64,000 bases of DNA, from the NCBI GenBank assembly GCA_903813345.2, contig CAIIXF020000008.1, positions 33,750,867 through 33,814,866 on the forward strand. The letters are read 5' to 3'. Numbering within the stretch: the stretch's first letter is position 1; every line of letters starts with the position of its first letter. A program made the position numbers and the translations under genes. Shown piece by piece: positions 53,151 to 64,000 of the stretch. This DNA comes from Owenia fusiformis. Taxonomy: Eukaryota > Annelida > Polychaeta > Sabellida > Oweniidae. The notes below the pieces were generated by a model, which had not been told where the DNA came from, did no database searches, and saw only the letters and a list, made by a program, of their open reading frames with translations.

Positions 53151-53577
53151 TTGACCTTCTAATTGGCAATGCCTACAGGGCCTCCGTAAGATTGCTTGCA
53201 ATCTTCTAGTTTTATATCAACTTGTACCCGCCTTATGCAAATATTTTTGCTTCTAGTTTAAGATGAACATCTCTTCAACATATTCACCAATTTTCAAGGT
53301 GAACATTCTTGTAATAAACGAGAAATTTATGTGCACAAAATATCGCCGAGATTTCCATGCCAGGGGTATCAATCATAACAGACCGAATATTATATTCGGT
53401 CTGTTGGATACATACTAGTCCAACCCCGGGGGTCCAACATCAATATTCAATGCCCGTGACTCTTCCATCGGTTACAGTTACAATTTCAATTTGAATTTGA
53501 TTTATAATATGATATTCTCCATGTGTCTACTTGCCAGTATATGATTGTGAATGGTCATTTGACACCCCAGATTATAT

Positions 53578-54180
53578 TGTGAAATTTAGCAAGAAACAAC
53601 CACATGCTATCTATTGCAAGACTTATGCCTGGCACAACCGTCACCCTTTTATTAAGGGTTTTTAAGTTTCGCAAGGATCCTTCCATGACCGTGGTAGTGT
53701 TATCGTGAAAGCCTGGCATAACCGCGACAATGTATATATTATATTGCAAGGCCTGTCATGACCATGGTTATTTTAAAGCCTGGTATGACCGTGACTATGC
53801 TATATTTTAGTAGCATGAGAATACGTAATGAAAAATGTCATCATTTAATTACCTTAGAATATTTAAATCTAGACTACTATACATGTACATGGTACTCACG
53901 TACATTGATACATAAAATTTTAGATTCATTTAACTCATAATTCATTTCCTCAAACCTAGTCTCATTCAAGAATGTGAACATTGTCACGGTCATATCAGGC
54001 TTAACATTACCACGATTATGACAGGTCTTGCAATATGATATAGCATTATCACAGTCATATCTGGCTTAAATATTACCACGGTCATGACAGGCCTTGCAAT
54101 ATGATATAACATTGCCAAGGTAATACCAGGCTTTCACGATAACACTACCATGGTCATGGCAGGATCCTGGTGCAACTTAA
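53578..54180. repeat. Foldback element, copy 1
   Basis: Left arm: 'gcaagacttatgcctggcac', 'ggatcc', then ~55-60-bp sub-repeats with 'caaggcctgtcatgacc' and 'gcctggtatgaccgtgac'. The right arm carries the same words inverted, to 'catggcaggatcc'. The extreme right end is truncated. The centre is about 53830-53960. Confidence 0.8.
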
Positions 54181-54748
54181 AAGGTATTACACAAAAAAAT
54201 GGAAAGCTGTGATGTTTCAATTTTAGTTTGTGGTATTTCACTTCTTTTTATTTAATGTTTTAATTTAAGGGCCAGTCTTTCAAAAGACAGCCTTTACACG
54301 CCCCTATCAACCCCATAGGCGTAGCCAGGGGTGCTATTTCCCCCCCCCCATAGCCAATACAAATACCACCAGTAGATAGAAGAAAATTATATTTTTTTGG
54401 GGTTGCTTATGCCACGATCATACCCCCCCCCCCCTGAATGAAAACCAAAATTTTTTGGCGATGGCAGTGAAATGACTGTCAGCTAAGTCAAGGCAGAAAA
54501 TGCAATTTTTGATTTTCTGACCACTTATTTGGAAAGACATGTAGACTATAGATCCTAATGAAGTTGCAACTGTATGGCAGTCGCAGCTTCCCAAAATCGA
54601 GAGAAATATACAGCATAAAATATAGGGATAAGCTGATGTAGATTTTTCATATTGATTTTGTTAAGCTATGGCTGGGCTGCCGTCGTACAGCTGCCTTAGA
54701 GCAAATGTGTTTGAGGGTTTACAAAGGGTTAAGCCTAGATAATTGTAA

Positions 54749-55262
54749 ACTGTAGATTAAGTTAATTCGGCGCTACTTTATTTGGCAATTCTGCCATTTT
54801 TGGCATATTGGCGGCTATTTAATTTGGCGGATATGCAAAAAAAATGTTAATGCAATGTTAAACTTACGTTTGCGAATTACCATGTAAATGGGCATGTTTG
54901 GCTATGTTCATTTTTTCTTTTGAGGACCACTGGCGATATTCACCACGTTTGTACATTTTTGTGAGATCATCCTTTACATTTTGCACCTCGATCGATGCTG
55001 CTACTATACCGCTCCTTTCCTTTCTAGTTTTTTCCTGAGTATTAATGAGTGACTGACCAGTTCTGAGCCAATTTATGAGAGACATTTTTTCATATTTTTG
55101 GAAAAAACTAAACCGGAAGTGACCTAAATACACTGGACGAAATACCCTAGATAATTCCTGGGGATTCATTCTAAATTTTGGTGAAGATTTATAGGGGCAA
55201 ATTTTTCAATTTCGCCAAATTCGCCAAATTAGAGCGGGCGCCAAATTAACCCGGTCTACAGT
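54749..55262 (-). mobile_element. TACTGTA-family element carrying a possible transposase exon
   Basis: ACTGTAGA at 54749 and TCTACAGT ending at 55262, next to 'ttaattcggcgc' and its inverse, bound about 514 bp. On the minus strand a 100-residue frame (55169 to about 54868) ends at a GTAAGT donor. Its end, KRGEYRQWSSKEKMNIAKHA, resembles the helix-turn-helix start of some pogo/DDE-type transposases. It is probably an internally deleted derivative. Confidence 0.5.
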
Positions 55263-55616
55263 ATTCTACCACATATGCATGATTATAGATGTGTATCATT
55301 GAATATTTTCTACATTATTTTTCACATTGTTTGTTCAAAATGCAACAGGTGTGAATATTGTTATAGAAATCAATTGATTAAAAAAATCCAGTCCTACTTA
55401 TTTTTTATTGTTTTAGAAATCAATACATAAAAAACCTAATGGGTTCCTAGACTTACTTTTCATGTTATTTCTATGGCTTAGCACTCAGCAGTACATATTC
55501 ATGTACATGCAAACATATATTTGATGTTTAGAACCAAATAACCAACTTGAATTTCATGTTTAGTGACCTGGGAAGGGTATTAACCCATGGTTTTCTATTG
55601 GGGTTAACCTAAGACT

Positions 55617-55846
55617 TACTGTACTTCTACTAAATTTGGCGGCCGTTTTAATTTGGCTGATCCGCCAACTTGTTAAAGTCCACCAAATTAGGTAGCTGCC
55701 AAATTTCCAGGTTATTTTAATACTATGTAAATTAGTACCACTAGCACATTGTTAAATTGCAAGTCCACCAAATTAAGTATCCGCCAAATGTTCAAAACAG
55801 CAAATCCGCCAAAATAAGTAGCGCAAGATTAAGTAGAAGTACAGTA
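55617..55846. mobile_element. Short inverted-repeat element, TACTGTACTTC family
   Basis: TACTGTACTTCTACTAAATT and its inverse 'ttaagtagaagtacagta' bound about 230 bp. Interior words are 'ggcgg' and 'ccgccaaa', as in the copies at 4614 and 24233. Confidence 0.8.
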
Positions 55847-57403
55847 GCAAAGAGGGAACTATTTGTAATATATGCAATATGCAGTGCCTATTTTATTAAA
55901 CAAAGATAAGTTATTTAGGTTACAGATTTTATCCTTCAGTAAATATCTTAAACTTTCATTTTAAGTTCTATAAGAACACAAAAGAAATTATATACTTGTA
56001 TACCCTTACAGTTAACCTTTTCCAAAATATAAAAAATAATCCTTTGAATCAAAATATGGGTGGGTGATCGAATCCGGCTTACTCAATTAATATAGGGAGT
56101 CACCTTATGTTATGCTTTTATAAGTATTTGGAATTTCAACTCCTTTTAAACCCCAGAGACAGCTACTTTTTGGGTTATCAAGATCTATGAGCAACAGGAC
56201 TGTATACTCAATAACTCATTTCTCTTATTCAGAGCCTTATAATATTACGAGGGTCTCAGGGTATATTGGACATTATACCTAAGGACATTTGGGTTTATCT
56301 TTAAACATAGGCTGGACATTGACTGACGCAACATCATTTGGATTTTTGCCATCAAGGCTTTTAAGTAAAATAATATGTACACTTATGCATATTAATTTAA
56401 TTGATTACATCAGTGAGATTAGTTAAGTTTTAAACAATTTCAATTTGACAGAAGTAGTGAGGAACTTACAAATACAGGTCGAAGATATTAACAAAAATAT
56501 GGATTTCATGGTATAGTATTTTATTTTTGCAATTTTTGATGTTTGTGTTTATATCAGGGGTTATATTAGAGTTCCAGACTTCAGACAAAATAAATGAGAA
56601 AAACAGGTAAAATTATTACATACATGTACATGAAAACAGTTGTAAGGTTCATAAAATCAATACGTGACTTTGCAAAAAACGACAATAACAACAACGGAAA
56701 TCGCCTATTTTCTGCAGCTAATGAAGAGCATGTTGCATGTATGATCAGAAAATGTCAAATCGTCTTGATATTTACAAAAAATAAATCTTTGATGACTTTT
56801 GACTACTGTAAGTTGATTTTGGAAGCTTATACAAGAAAATTATTAAAATCGATAAACATAACAACCTTATGAAATAGAATGAACTTGAGACATATCAGTT
56901 TTAATTGTTAAAACAGCAAAATATTAAATAAATTATTATAATTATGATGTTCATGAATTTTTTTTTTTGAAATGACCTTTATTTGAATATCATTAGCAGT
57001 ATTAATTTATCATGTATCGTCATATAATAACAATACCAAGTTTTGAAATTGAGTGTAGGCACTGATGTTATTTGCCTTCGATTGCTATCTATTTGACGCT
57101 TTAATCAGTTATTAATTTATACAATTGATTTAAATTTTACGTTTTCATGAACAGAATCAAAATCCAATACTTGCATTCATACAATAGATTTCACATTATT
57201 AATTGAAAAATGAAACTAATGTAGCTGGAACTTACTAGGGCCTTATATTACCCCCCCCCCACTTAATCCCATTCTTGTAGGAAGAGGAGTCTAATAAACA
57301 GTAGGTCAATTTTTCATTTACTTATCACCAATATTGACAGTGCATTTATGTTGATCAGTGCATTTTGCTATTCAATTAGAAATTAAAATTGTTATGCAAC
57401 ATA

Positions 57404-57519
57404 CAGGGTGACCCAAAAATGCAACTCTCCAAGTTTTGTTGTATAGAGTATTCAGTGTAGTTAAGTGAAAAATCACTTTCACCATCAAGGAAAATTGTTT
57501 ATAAATGTGGGTCACCCTT
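57404..57519. mobile_element. Mariner-type short element, CAGGGTGACCC ends
   Basis: CAGGGTGACCCA at the left and 'tgggtcaccctt' at the right, preceded by TA. About 116 bp, similar in style to 15761. Confidence 0.7.
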
Positions 57520-57529
57520 TACACAGGGG

Positions 57530-57660
57530 TTTCACTAGGATTTCTCACAACAGGCTAAATAAATGAAAACAACAGGCAAAATTAATGAAAAGCACGAATT
57601 TAACATGGAAAAGTTGAAAAAGTCCCTAAAAACAACAGGCAATTTTGTGAAAACAAATAA
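57530..57660. repeat. Interspersed repeat, 'tttcactag...caacaggc' family (copy 2)
   Basis: Shares 'tctcacaacaggctaaataa' and 'caggcaattttgtgaaaa' with 15288 and 61760. Confidence 0.75.
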
Positions 57661-60044
57661 ATCAGCAACTGTACTGTAATTCCACTTAGCCACAATAGCT
57701 TTAATTAATAATTGGTTATAATTATCGAAACTGTAGAAGTTCTACTCATAATACAACACATGAGACATTGTGTAATTTGTTTAAGTCAGCTTTTCTTGTA
57801 TATATCAGGTAACCATGCAGAAATTAATGATTTCTATGAGCCCCCCCCCCCCCCAGATGACTCCTTGATATAACACCTGTATTTCCCAAATCTATTCTGG
57901 TTTACCAGACCCCTCGTATATACTGCTTATGTTTGGAAGTTTAGGACAAAGCCGGCATGTACATTGCGCAATTACCATACTGCATACTGAGGTAGAAAAA
58001 GAGAGGTATTGGAAAAATTGTGTTAATCTCTTTATAAACTGAATTGATCCAAGAAGGAAGGAAACAGAACCAGAGAACAGAAGCAAGTTGAACTTCATGC
58101 ATCCCTTTTCAAGAGGATTTCATTCCGAGTACTTTTTATTAATGATTTTGCCATTTTTGAACCCAAATTTTCAAAAGTGAACCCCCTTGAAATTTTTTAA
58201 AAGTGAACCCCCTTTGGCTACCCTTTGCATTCGTTTGACTTCACTTCTTCCATTAGTGGGAGAAGGGTCAGCGCGTAGGTCAAAAGAGATTTATTACCCA
58301 AACTGTCACTGGTACCCGTCGTGGGGGCGGGGATACTAAACTGTAATATGGTCTCTACTAGGCAGAGTGTAGTTTATCTAGACTCTGTAGCAGGGTACCC
58401 TTTGGCAAAAGCTGGGCCTGTACTTTTCAGTGATCTTTCTAGCATTAAAGCAAGCAGGCGTAGCACCCACCTGAGATTTTGATGATAACCTACCTGAGAA
58501 TCCATTTGCATCATTCAACTTGAAAATGAGAAAAATCATGAAAATGGGCTATTTTGACCAATTTTGGTCTGGATTGTGAAAAGGAGACCTTTACACCAAC
58601 TTGGGGAAAATTCCTGAAGAGATCACTGCTCTGAAAGGTCATTATTACACCTATGATTAAGATCAACACCAAAACAGTCTTTTTGTAATTGTAACTCCAG
58701 TACTAGCCTCTGGGTTTTAGGTTATATTCACGTTAATTGTTTTTACCCTTTGACGTGTTTAATCCATGAATATTTACTAATTACATCTATTGTCTAATTG
58801 AAAAATTATAAGAATAATATTTTGACTCAAATAATTAAAGTTGAATTTTTGGGTGATTGAATTTTTTTTGAATTTGAATGTTAATTATATATGTGAATCT
58901 TGATCAAGATATTGTTTATTTATTTCATCATGTATAAATGATTTTCACATTGTTTATTTGGATATATATTTGACCCACAAACATTTTTTAATATTCCTAT
59001 TCGCGATAAGAGTAATTTACATAAATATCTCCCATGTTGCATCGACAAATTTTCATTGGCCCGCCGAACGAGTCGATTACTCTGAAAGTTTCTCAGCTTC
59101 TGATCTTCAATCAGCCCTCATGCATAGTTATATTATCCAATCTTTTCAATAATAAGATAATCGGAGATTCAAAGTAACATTATTTATATTTTTTCGATCT
59201 TCGATGGCGTCTGAGCAATTTCTGGGAAATCAATGACATCATTGTTGATCTGGATTACTTGAATAATAATGACAATTTGCTTGACGCATGGACTTAATTT
59301 ATCATGTAAGTTTGAATTAAATGTTTTTAATAATTACATAATTTTACCACATTACTGGTACTAGAGAGTATCCTATTAACGATGTTAGTAGAGTGGTATT
59401 TATATTCTATATCCTTAGGGTATACTTTGACATAGAAGATGACCATGTGACCTGTTAATAATTACATAATTTTACCACATAACTGTTACTAGGAAAGTAC
59501 CCCAGGCAATCGGCCGTCATCTGCGCCAAGCCCTATTTAGAGAGATTTCTTTTCCAAATCTCTTTAAAATTTGGCACATCTCGCGCCTTCGCGATACTTT
59601 TCGAGATCTCGACCCCGACCTCTTTCTAGTCAAAAGGGGATCCCCTCCATGTAGAATGAATATGGCGACCTGAATTTTCTAAAAGGTAAGAAATTCTTCT
59701 TCAATTTGGTGTATAGAACGTTGCGATGCTTTGAAAAGAAGTATGTTTTTGGAGGGTCCGAACAACGAACATAAATTTTGAGTCGATGAGACCAGAGTAC
59801 GCTGCAAACCATATCTTCAGCGGGCCATTAAACTTTGGTGTTCAAAATGGTTGAAATTCGTTTCAAAACATATCGTTTTTCGTTAATTTCAAGTAGTTTT
59901 GACGGGGCATCAGGTATCTTTCGAGATATATACGAAATAAAACCGATAATATGACTTCCGGTTTACCAATTTATCGAATAAATTGAAGGAGTTTGTACTA
60001 AAAGCCAAAGTTCTTGATCCGATTTTCAACAAAATGGGAGACCC

Positions 60045-60883
60045 TATCTGTTGCAAGACTTATGCCTGGCACAACCGTCAAAATTTGAGACCTTATCTGT
60101 TGCAAGACTTATGCTTGGCACAACCGTCACCATGTTATAGTGTTTTTATTAAGTTTCGCAAGGATCCTACCAGGACCGTAGTACCACCCCCATAAATGTG
60201 GGGTTATTTTGATGTTTTTTTATATTTAGGACATTTGTTTGTCAAAATAATTATTTTGAGAAACAAATGTCTTAAATTTAAAAAAAACTCAATATAACCC
60301 CACATTTATGGGGGTAGGTATACCGACAATGCTATATTATATTGCAAGGCCTGTCGTGACCGTGGTAACGTTAAAGCCTGATATGACCGTGACATTGATA
60401 TATTATATTGCAAGGCCTGTCATTACCATGGTAATGTAAAAGCCTTGTATGACTGAGGCAATGGTTGTAAAACCTGTCATGACCGTGGTAATGACGTTAA
60501 AGCACAGTATGACCGTAACAATGGTTATATTAAATTACATTTAGTAGCATCAGAATACTGTAATGACAATTTTCATCGTTTATCTACCTTAAATATGTAA
60601 ATCTAGACAACTACTACATGTACTACTACTTTAACTCATAATTCATTTCAACAAAATGAAATTCTAATTTCATTCAAGAATGTGAACATTGTCACTGTAA
60701 AAATAAGGCTTTTACATTACCACGGTCATGATATGCATTGCAATATAATATAGCATTGTCACGTTTATACCAGCGCTTTCATGATAACAATACCACAGTC
60801 ATGGCAGGATCCTTGCGAAACTTAAAAACACTTAATAACATGGTGACGGTTGTGCCAGGCATAAGTCTTGCAATAAATAGCAT
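60045..60883. repeat. Foldback element, copy 2, with nested palindrome
   Basis: It begins 'ctatctgttgcaagactt' and ends with the inverse 'aagtcttgcaataaatag'. The sub-repeats 'caaggcctgtcatgacc' and 'gcctgatatgaccgtgac' are the same as at 53578. The left arm is interrupted by the 60185-60317 palindrome. Confidence 0.85.
60185..60317. mobile_element. Palindromic short element nested in the foldback
   Basis: The ends ACCCCCATAAATGTGGGGTT and 'aaccccacatttatgggggt' are inverses, and the arms continue through 'aggacatttgttt' and its inverse. It splits the left arm of the foldback copy. Confidence 0.8.
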
Positions 60884-61759
60884 GTGCAAAATTGAAAGTT
60901 TCATGTGTTTTTTAGGTGTGGTCTTCAGATATACTACCATATAGTTATGTGATACGAGATGCAGCTATCGATCACTCATCACCATCAAAGGTAATTATCA
61001 TACTTTTTAAATTGTCTCTCATCAGTCAAACATTCACACTTAAGCCAACACATATGTAGGCTTATTTGATTTTAATCATAAGCCTATGTAGATATATTGG
61101 CCTAGCCTAATTCATAAATACAATGCTCTTTTGGTAGTATGAGTTGGTCCTCAAAAGGGCCATTTTTTGTTGTTGCTCGGCTGGCTTATCTTCTGTATCC
61201 ACATACATCAGGGGCGGATCTGGGAAACATCAAGGGGGCGGGCCAAATTTCCAGTCAGAGAAAAAAAATTCTGTGCTCGTGCGGGAAAAATTTTTGGGCC
61301 CCTGAAACCTTAAAGCCCAAATTTTGAGGGCCATTTTCTTCAGAATTTAGTCTTGAATTCAAAAATAAGGCCTCAAGGCCCACTTTTTTGGGCCTTAAGG
61401 CCTTCTTCGGGCCCAAAATTTTTTTGAGCCCAAAAAATCTTTGATGATGCCCCCTTCTCGAAATGTCTGGGAATGGCGCACATATGTTATATGCCAGGCT
61501 ATGGAAATATTTGTTCATGTAATCAATTTCTTATTTCAAATTATTACTATTTTTCTTTTTTTTCAGGTGGGCCTCAATCCTATTATCATTCATTTGACCA
61601 GTGGATGTTGAGAAAAGGCAATGCTGTATTATCACTCTAGGTGCTATACAAGGTATGTTATTTCTATGCATTTTAAGTGGTGAATCCAAGAATGATAAAA
61701 TTGCAAACAAGCAAAGGTATTCTAGAGTCATTGTAGAAACATATTGGTTTTCAACTCAT

Positions 61760-61900
61760 ACACAGAGGTTTCACTAGAATTTCCCACAGCAGGCTGTAAA
61801 TGAAAACAACAGGCTAAATTAATGGAAATCATAAATTTAACATGGAAAACTTGAAAAAACAAAAGGCGACTTTGTGAAAATAACTGGTGAAAATATAAAA
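61760..61900. repeat. Interspersed repeat, 'tttcactag...caacaggc' family (copy 3)
   Basis: 'ggtttcactagaatttccca' then 'gaaaacaacaggctaaatta' and 'atttaacatggaaaactt'. Confidence 0.7.
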
Positions 61901-62147
61901 TTGTAATTGAGTTTTACATATAATCCAACCTTAGATTATCAAGCTCACTTAAAACATGAACATGTGATTCTTAATAGCCTATATGATTTTGATGTTAAAA
62001 CTTGCTGAAGAATATGAAATCAAAATACACATTTATATGTATATACCAGTATACACCTTTCAGTTTTTCAAATTATAAATATGAAATATACAGTAGTATG
62101 GTCTAGTTTAGGGTCTAGTTTTCAGTTATATGTAATGTTGATAGGGA

Positions 62148-62215
62148 AAAGCTTGGTGGTAGAGCAATCGCCTTGGAAGGGAGGGGTCTGATCAATCAGC
62201 CCTTAGCACAGGATT
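62148..62215 (+). repeat. tRNA-like fragment, possible SINE head
   Basis: 'cttggtggtagagcaatcgc' resembles a tRNA A-box region (TGGTAGAGCA). The B-box is not convincing ('ggggtctgatcaatcag'). It cannot be called a functional tRNA. Confidence 0.3.
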
Positions 62216-63002
62216 TCATTCTTTGTTTTCTTTAACTGTACTCTTTTCTTGCTAGGTCCTTAAACATTTTGGGTAAAATATCCAATGTGAGCCCTTCTGG
62301 CTTCATTTGAATCAGAGCTTAAAAAGGGAGAATATCTAGTTTGGTTTTTGCAATGTTATTATCATTCTTTTTTGTTTGTTAAAGGTTGGATGGACTTTCC
62401 TGTTGTTATGCTGTGCTGGAGAAGCTGATCAGTAATTCATACTGGACTTGGAGGTGATTATATTCTTAAAACATAATAATAAAATCCTGCTAAGATATAC
62501 CTGTACCTGTTTGTTGGCAATTCTAGCATCACCCCTGAATACTATGTGACAGAATACAGTTTTTACTCTAAAATACTGAAATAATATAAGGATTGATTGT
62601 TTTTGTATTAACCAGGACTATGCATCATAGGAAAAATAACATTGTGTCAACCTGTATTGTTCAGTATACTTCTGTGTTCAAGTCACCTGTTTATCAGTTG
62701 CACATATTTACTACAGATTTTAAGGTTGTGTACTATAGATATCAAAAGCATGCATTCCATTTTTAAACTTAAGTAACATATTTTCTGTTAAATTTAGGTT
62801 TTGGAAGGCGGGTAACAGGTGGGCATGGACTAACCGAAGATGGGGACCACACATGGACCAGCAGGAAGCAGGGGGTGAGAAGCAGTGGAAATAGATGGGA
62901 TGCAGTGGTGATAGGCAGGATCTATTGGGGTTTGCTGATTGTTTAGTGCCACATATTCATTGATGATTAATGGTATGTAGTTATTTGTTAAGTATGTGAA
63001 TA

Positions 63003-63085
63003 TAGTAAAACCTGTGCACAATGAATATTTGTTAACTGTCTACAGGGGTTCAATAGAGAGGTGTTCATTAGCGCAGGTTTTACTG
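63003..63085. mobile_element. Short CAGTAAAACCTG-family element
   Basis: 'agtaaaacctgtgcaca' at the left and CAGGTTTTACTG ending at 63085 bound 83 bp. A related half-copy continues to about 63257. Confidence 0.65.
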
Positions 63086-63279
63086 TATTAAAATTAATAA
63101 GTTTTAATATGGGACTCAATGGGAGAAAAAGCTTTTGCCAAATATAAATGTTAACTGATGGAATGGATTTGACAGAGAAGTGTTCGCTTGCTAACTAGAA
63201 AGGTTACCTGTTGGTAGGGATTCAATAGGACATGTTTACTAGTAAAGGTTCTACTGTATTAAAGTGTATGAATTTTAAT

Positions 63280-63460
63280 TTTGTGTATGGGGGTCAGAAA
63301 ACAGGAATTTTTGTCAATTTTGAGATCTTTCTGAAGTATAGCTTTATTATACTCAAATTAGAAAAAATCTAAAGTATATTGCAAAAATTAATAATTTTTC
63401 TGTCTCAGGCCTCGTAAAATTCAAAATGGCCGCTTAATGTGGGATCTAGCAAAAAATTTC
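63280..63460 (+). repeat. Body fragment of the ATCCCAACG helentron-like family
   Basis: 'tgtatgggggtcagaaaaca', 'tctgaagtatagctttatta' and 'cctcgtaaaattcaaaatgg' match the interior of 28263-29029. Confidence 0.8.
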
Positions 63461-63966
63461 CGATCAACATAATACTTATTAGAAAATAATAAATATTGTA
63501 TTGTCTTTATGATTTGTGCCTTTGAAACTCATCAGTGGTCACACCAATGCTTAAACTGGTAATTTTGGTTGGTAATTTTCTAATGTATGACTTATATCTG
63601 CCAATTTAATTCAACTTTTACAAGTTGTTTTATTATAGTTTTCAAAAAAGAATAGCCCGTGGCTTGTTAATGCCCGTAATAACTAGTAATAACAATACAT
63701 ATATTTAAAAACTTTTTTCTTTCAGTTGTTGTAATGCCTGAATGCTGGACAATGAAACAACCCACAGCAGTCATGTGCTTCACTACAACTCAACACTGGA
63801 CTGTGTAATTGTGGGTAATTACTAATTAGCCTAGATCATATTTTACGTGTTTGATATCCCATTGCATAAATACAAAGTTATAAGAAAGTTATGTTAAGTA
63901 AGAAGTTAAGATTTTATTTTACTAATTTTTTGAAAATGATGAATCTCATTTGAATATGTTTGACCA

Positions 63967-63972
63967 AATAAA
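63967..63972 (+). terminator. Poly(A) signal AATAAA
   Basis: AATAAA follows a TTTCAG acceptor (63720-63725) and 240 bp without introns. It would end the putative transcript starting upstream. Confidence 0.35.
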
Positions 63973-64000
63973 CAAATTTATGTTGATATGACTAAGAGTG

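Larger units (their letters stand above)
47066..53209 (+). mobile_element. Helentron-like element, outer copy (AGGAGGCCCC family) with nested insertions
   Basis: It starts after ATT with the hairpin AGGAGGCCCC-atcg-GGGGCCTCCT. The 3' subterminal GGGCCTCC is the inverse of the 5' end, followed by the hairpin AAGATTG-CTTG-style CAATCTT, then CTAG before T. The body (51437-53209) has three tandem units of about 443 bp rich in AGGTCA. A sister element is inserted in its ATT microsatellite. Confidence 0.7.
55847..60030. other. Intergenic region, no recognised gene
   Basis: A/T-rich. It contains the 57404-57519 and 57530-57660 repeats and a 14-C run near 57841. Short ORFs (for example 56594-56872) show no family features. 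Confidence 0.7.
46905..63980 (+). other. Putative small spliced transcript, weak model
   Basis: Possible exons: ATG AAG AAG GCC GAG (46905-46919, GTAATC donor), 60916-60990 (75 nt open in phase 0, VWSSDILPYSYVIRDAAIDH then SSPSK), 61567-61652 (opens VGLNPIIIHLTSGC then TGA), and noncoding 62385-62453, 62798-62873 and 63726 to an AATAAA at 63967. Acceptor/donor pairs are reasonable and phases agree, giving about 45 residues, but the protein is not recognised and the first intron is 14 kb. It may be a noncoding RNA or the tail of another gene. Confidence 0.2.

Noticed and set aside
62148-62215. tRNA gene
   Set aside because: Only an A-box-like word is seen; no B-box, acceptor stem or anticodon arm could be drawn.

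Overview
This 64 kb window is AT-rich nuclear DNA from an animal. The protein genes are split by GT-AG introns, tandem satellites and small DNA transposons are dense, and a LINE copy with a poly(A) tail is present. The P2X receptor, RhoGAP and heparan-sulfate sulfotransferase are metazoan families, each only moderately similar to the vertebrate member. The repeat style (helentron-like elements whose 5' hairpin is followed by TCCG or ATT microsatellites, and many TA-flanked short inverted-repeat elements) suggests a marine invertebrate, perhaps an echinoderm, hemichordate or mollusc. The phylum cannot be fixed from the sequence alone.

Layout. (1) 1-22745, + strand: the last ten coding exons of a P2X4-like ATP-gated channel. 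The N-terminus and first membrane segment lie upstream of the window. Its 9.4-kb intron (8028-17388) contains a complete intronless heparan sulfate 3-O-sulfotransferase gene (13237-14385, same strand), with a 60-bp minisatellite ending just before its ATG. The next intron holds about 40 copies of a 35-bp satellite and a helentron-like element. (2) 22746-26065: intergenic, with short inverted-repeat elements. (3) 26066-39532, + strand: a complete eight-exon ARHGAP11A-type RhoGAP gene of 1273 codons, with a probable 3' UTR to about 41.5 kb. (4) 42506-44110: a 5'-truncated non-LTR retrotransposon with an open reverse-transcriptase frame, poly(A) and target-site duplication. (5) 44.1-64 kb: mostly transposon-derived. 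It includes a 6.1-kb nest of three helentron-like elements (47066-53209), two foldback elements (53.6-54.2 and 60.0-60.9 kb), and weak evidence for a short spliced transcript ending near 63.98 kb.

The three firm genes have no obvious joint pathway. The P2X channel acts at the plasma membrane, the sulfotransferase in the Golgi, and the RhoGAP in cytokinesis and Rho control. The most unusual material is in the repeats: helentron-like families that share one terminal logic and nest in each other's microsatellite; foldback elements at 9-10.5 kb whose inner arms differ between copies while staying complementary within each copy; and a tandem body saturated with AGGTCA half-sites.
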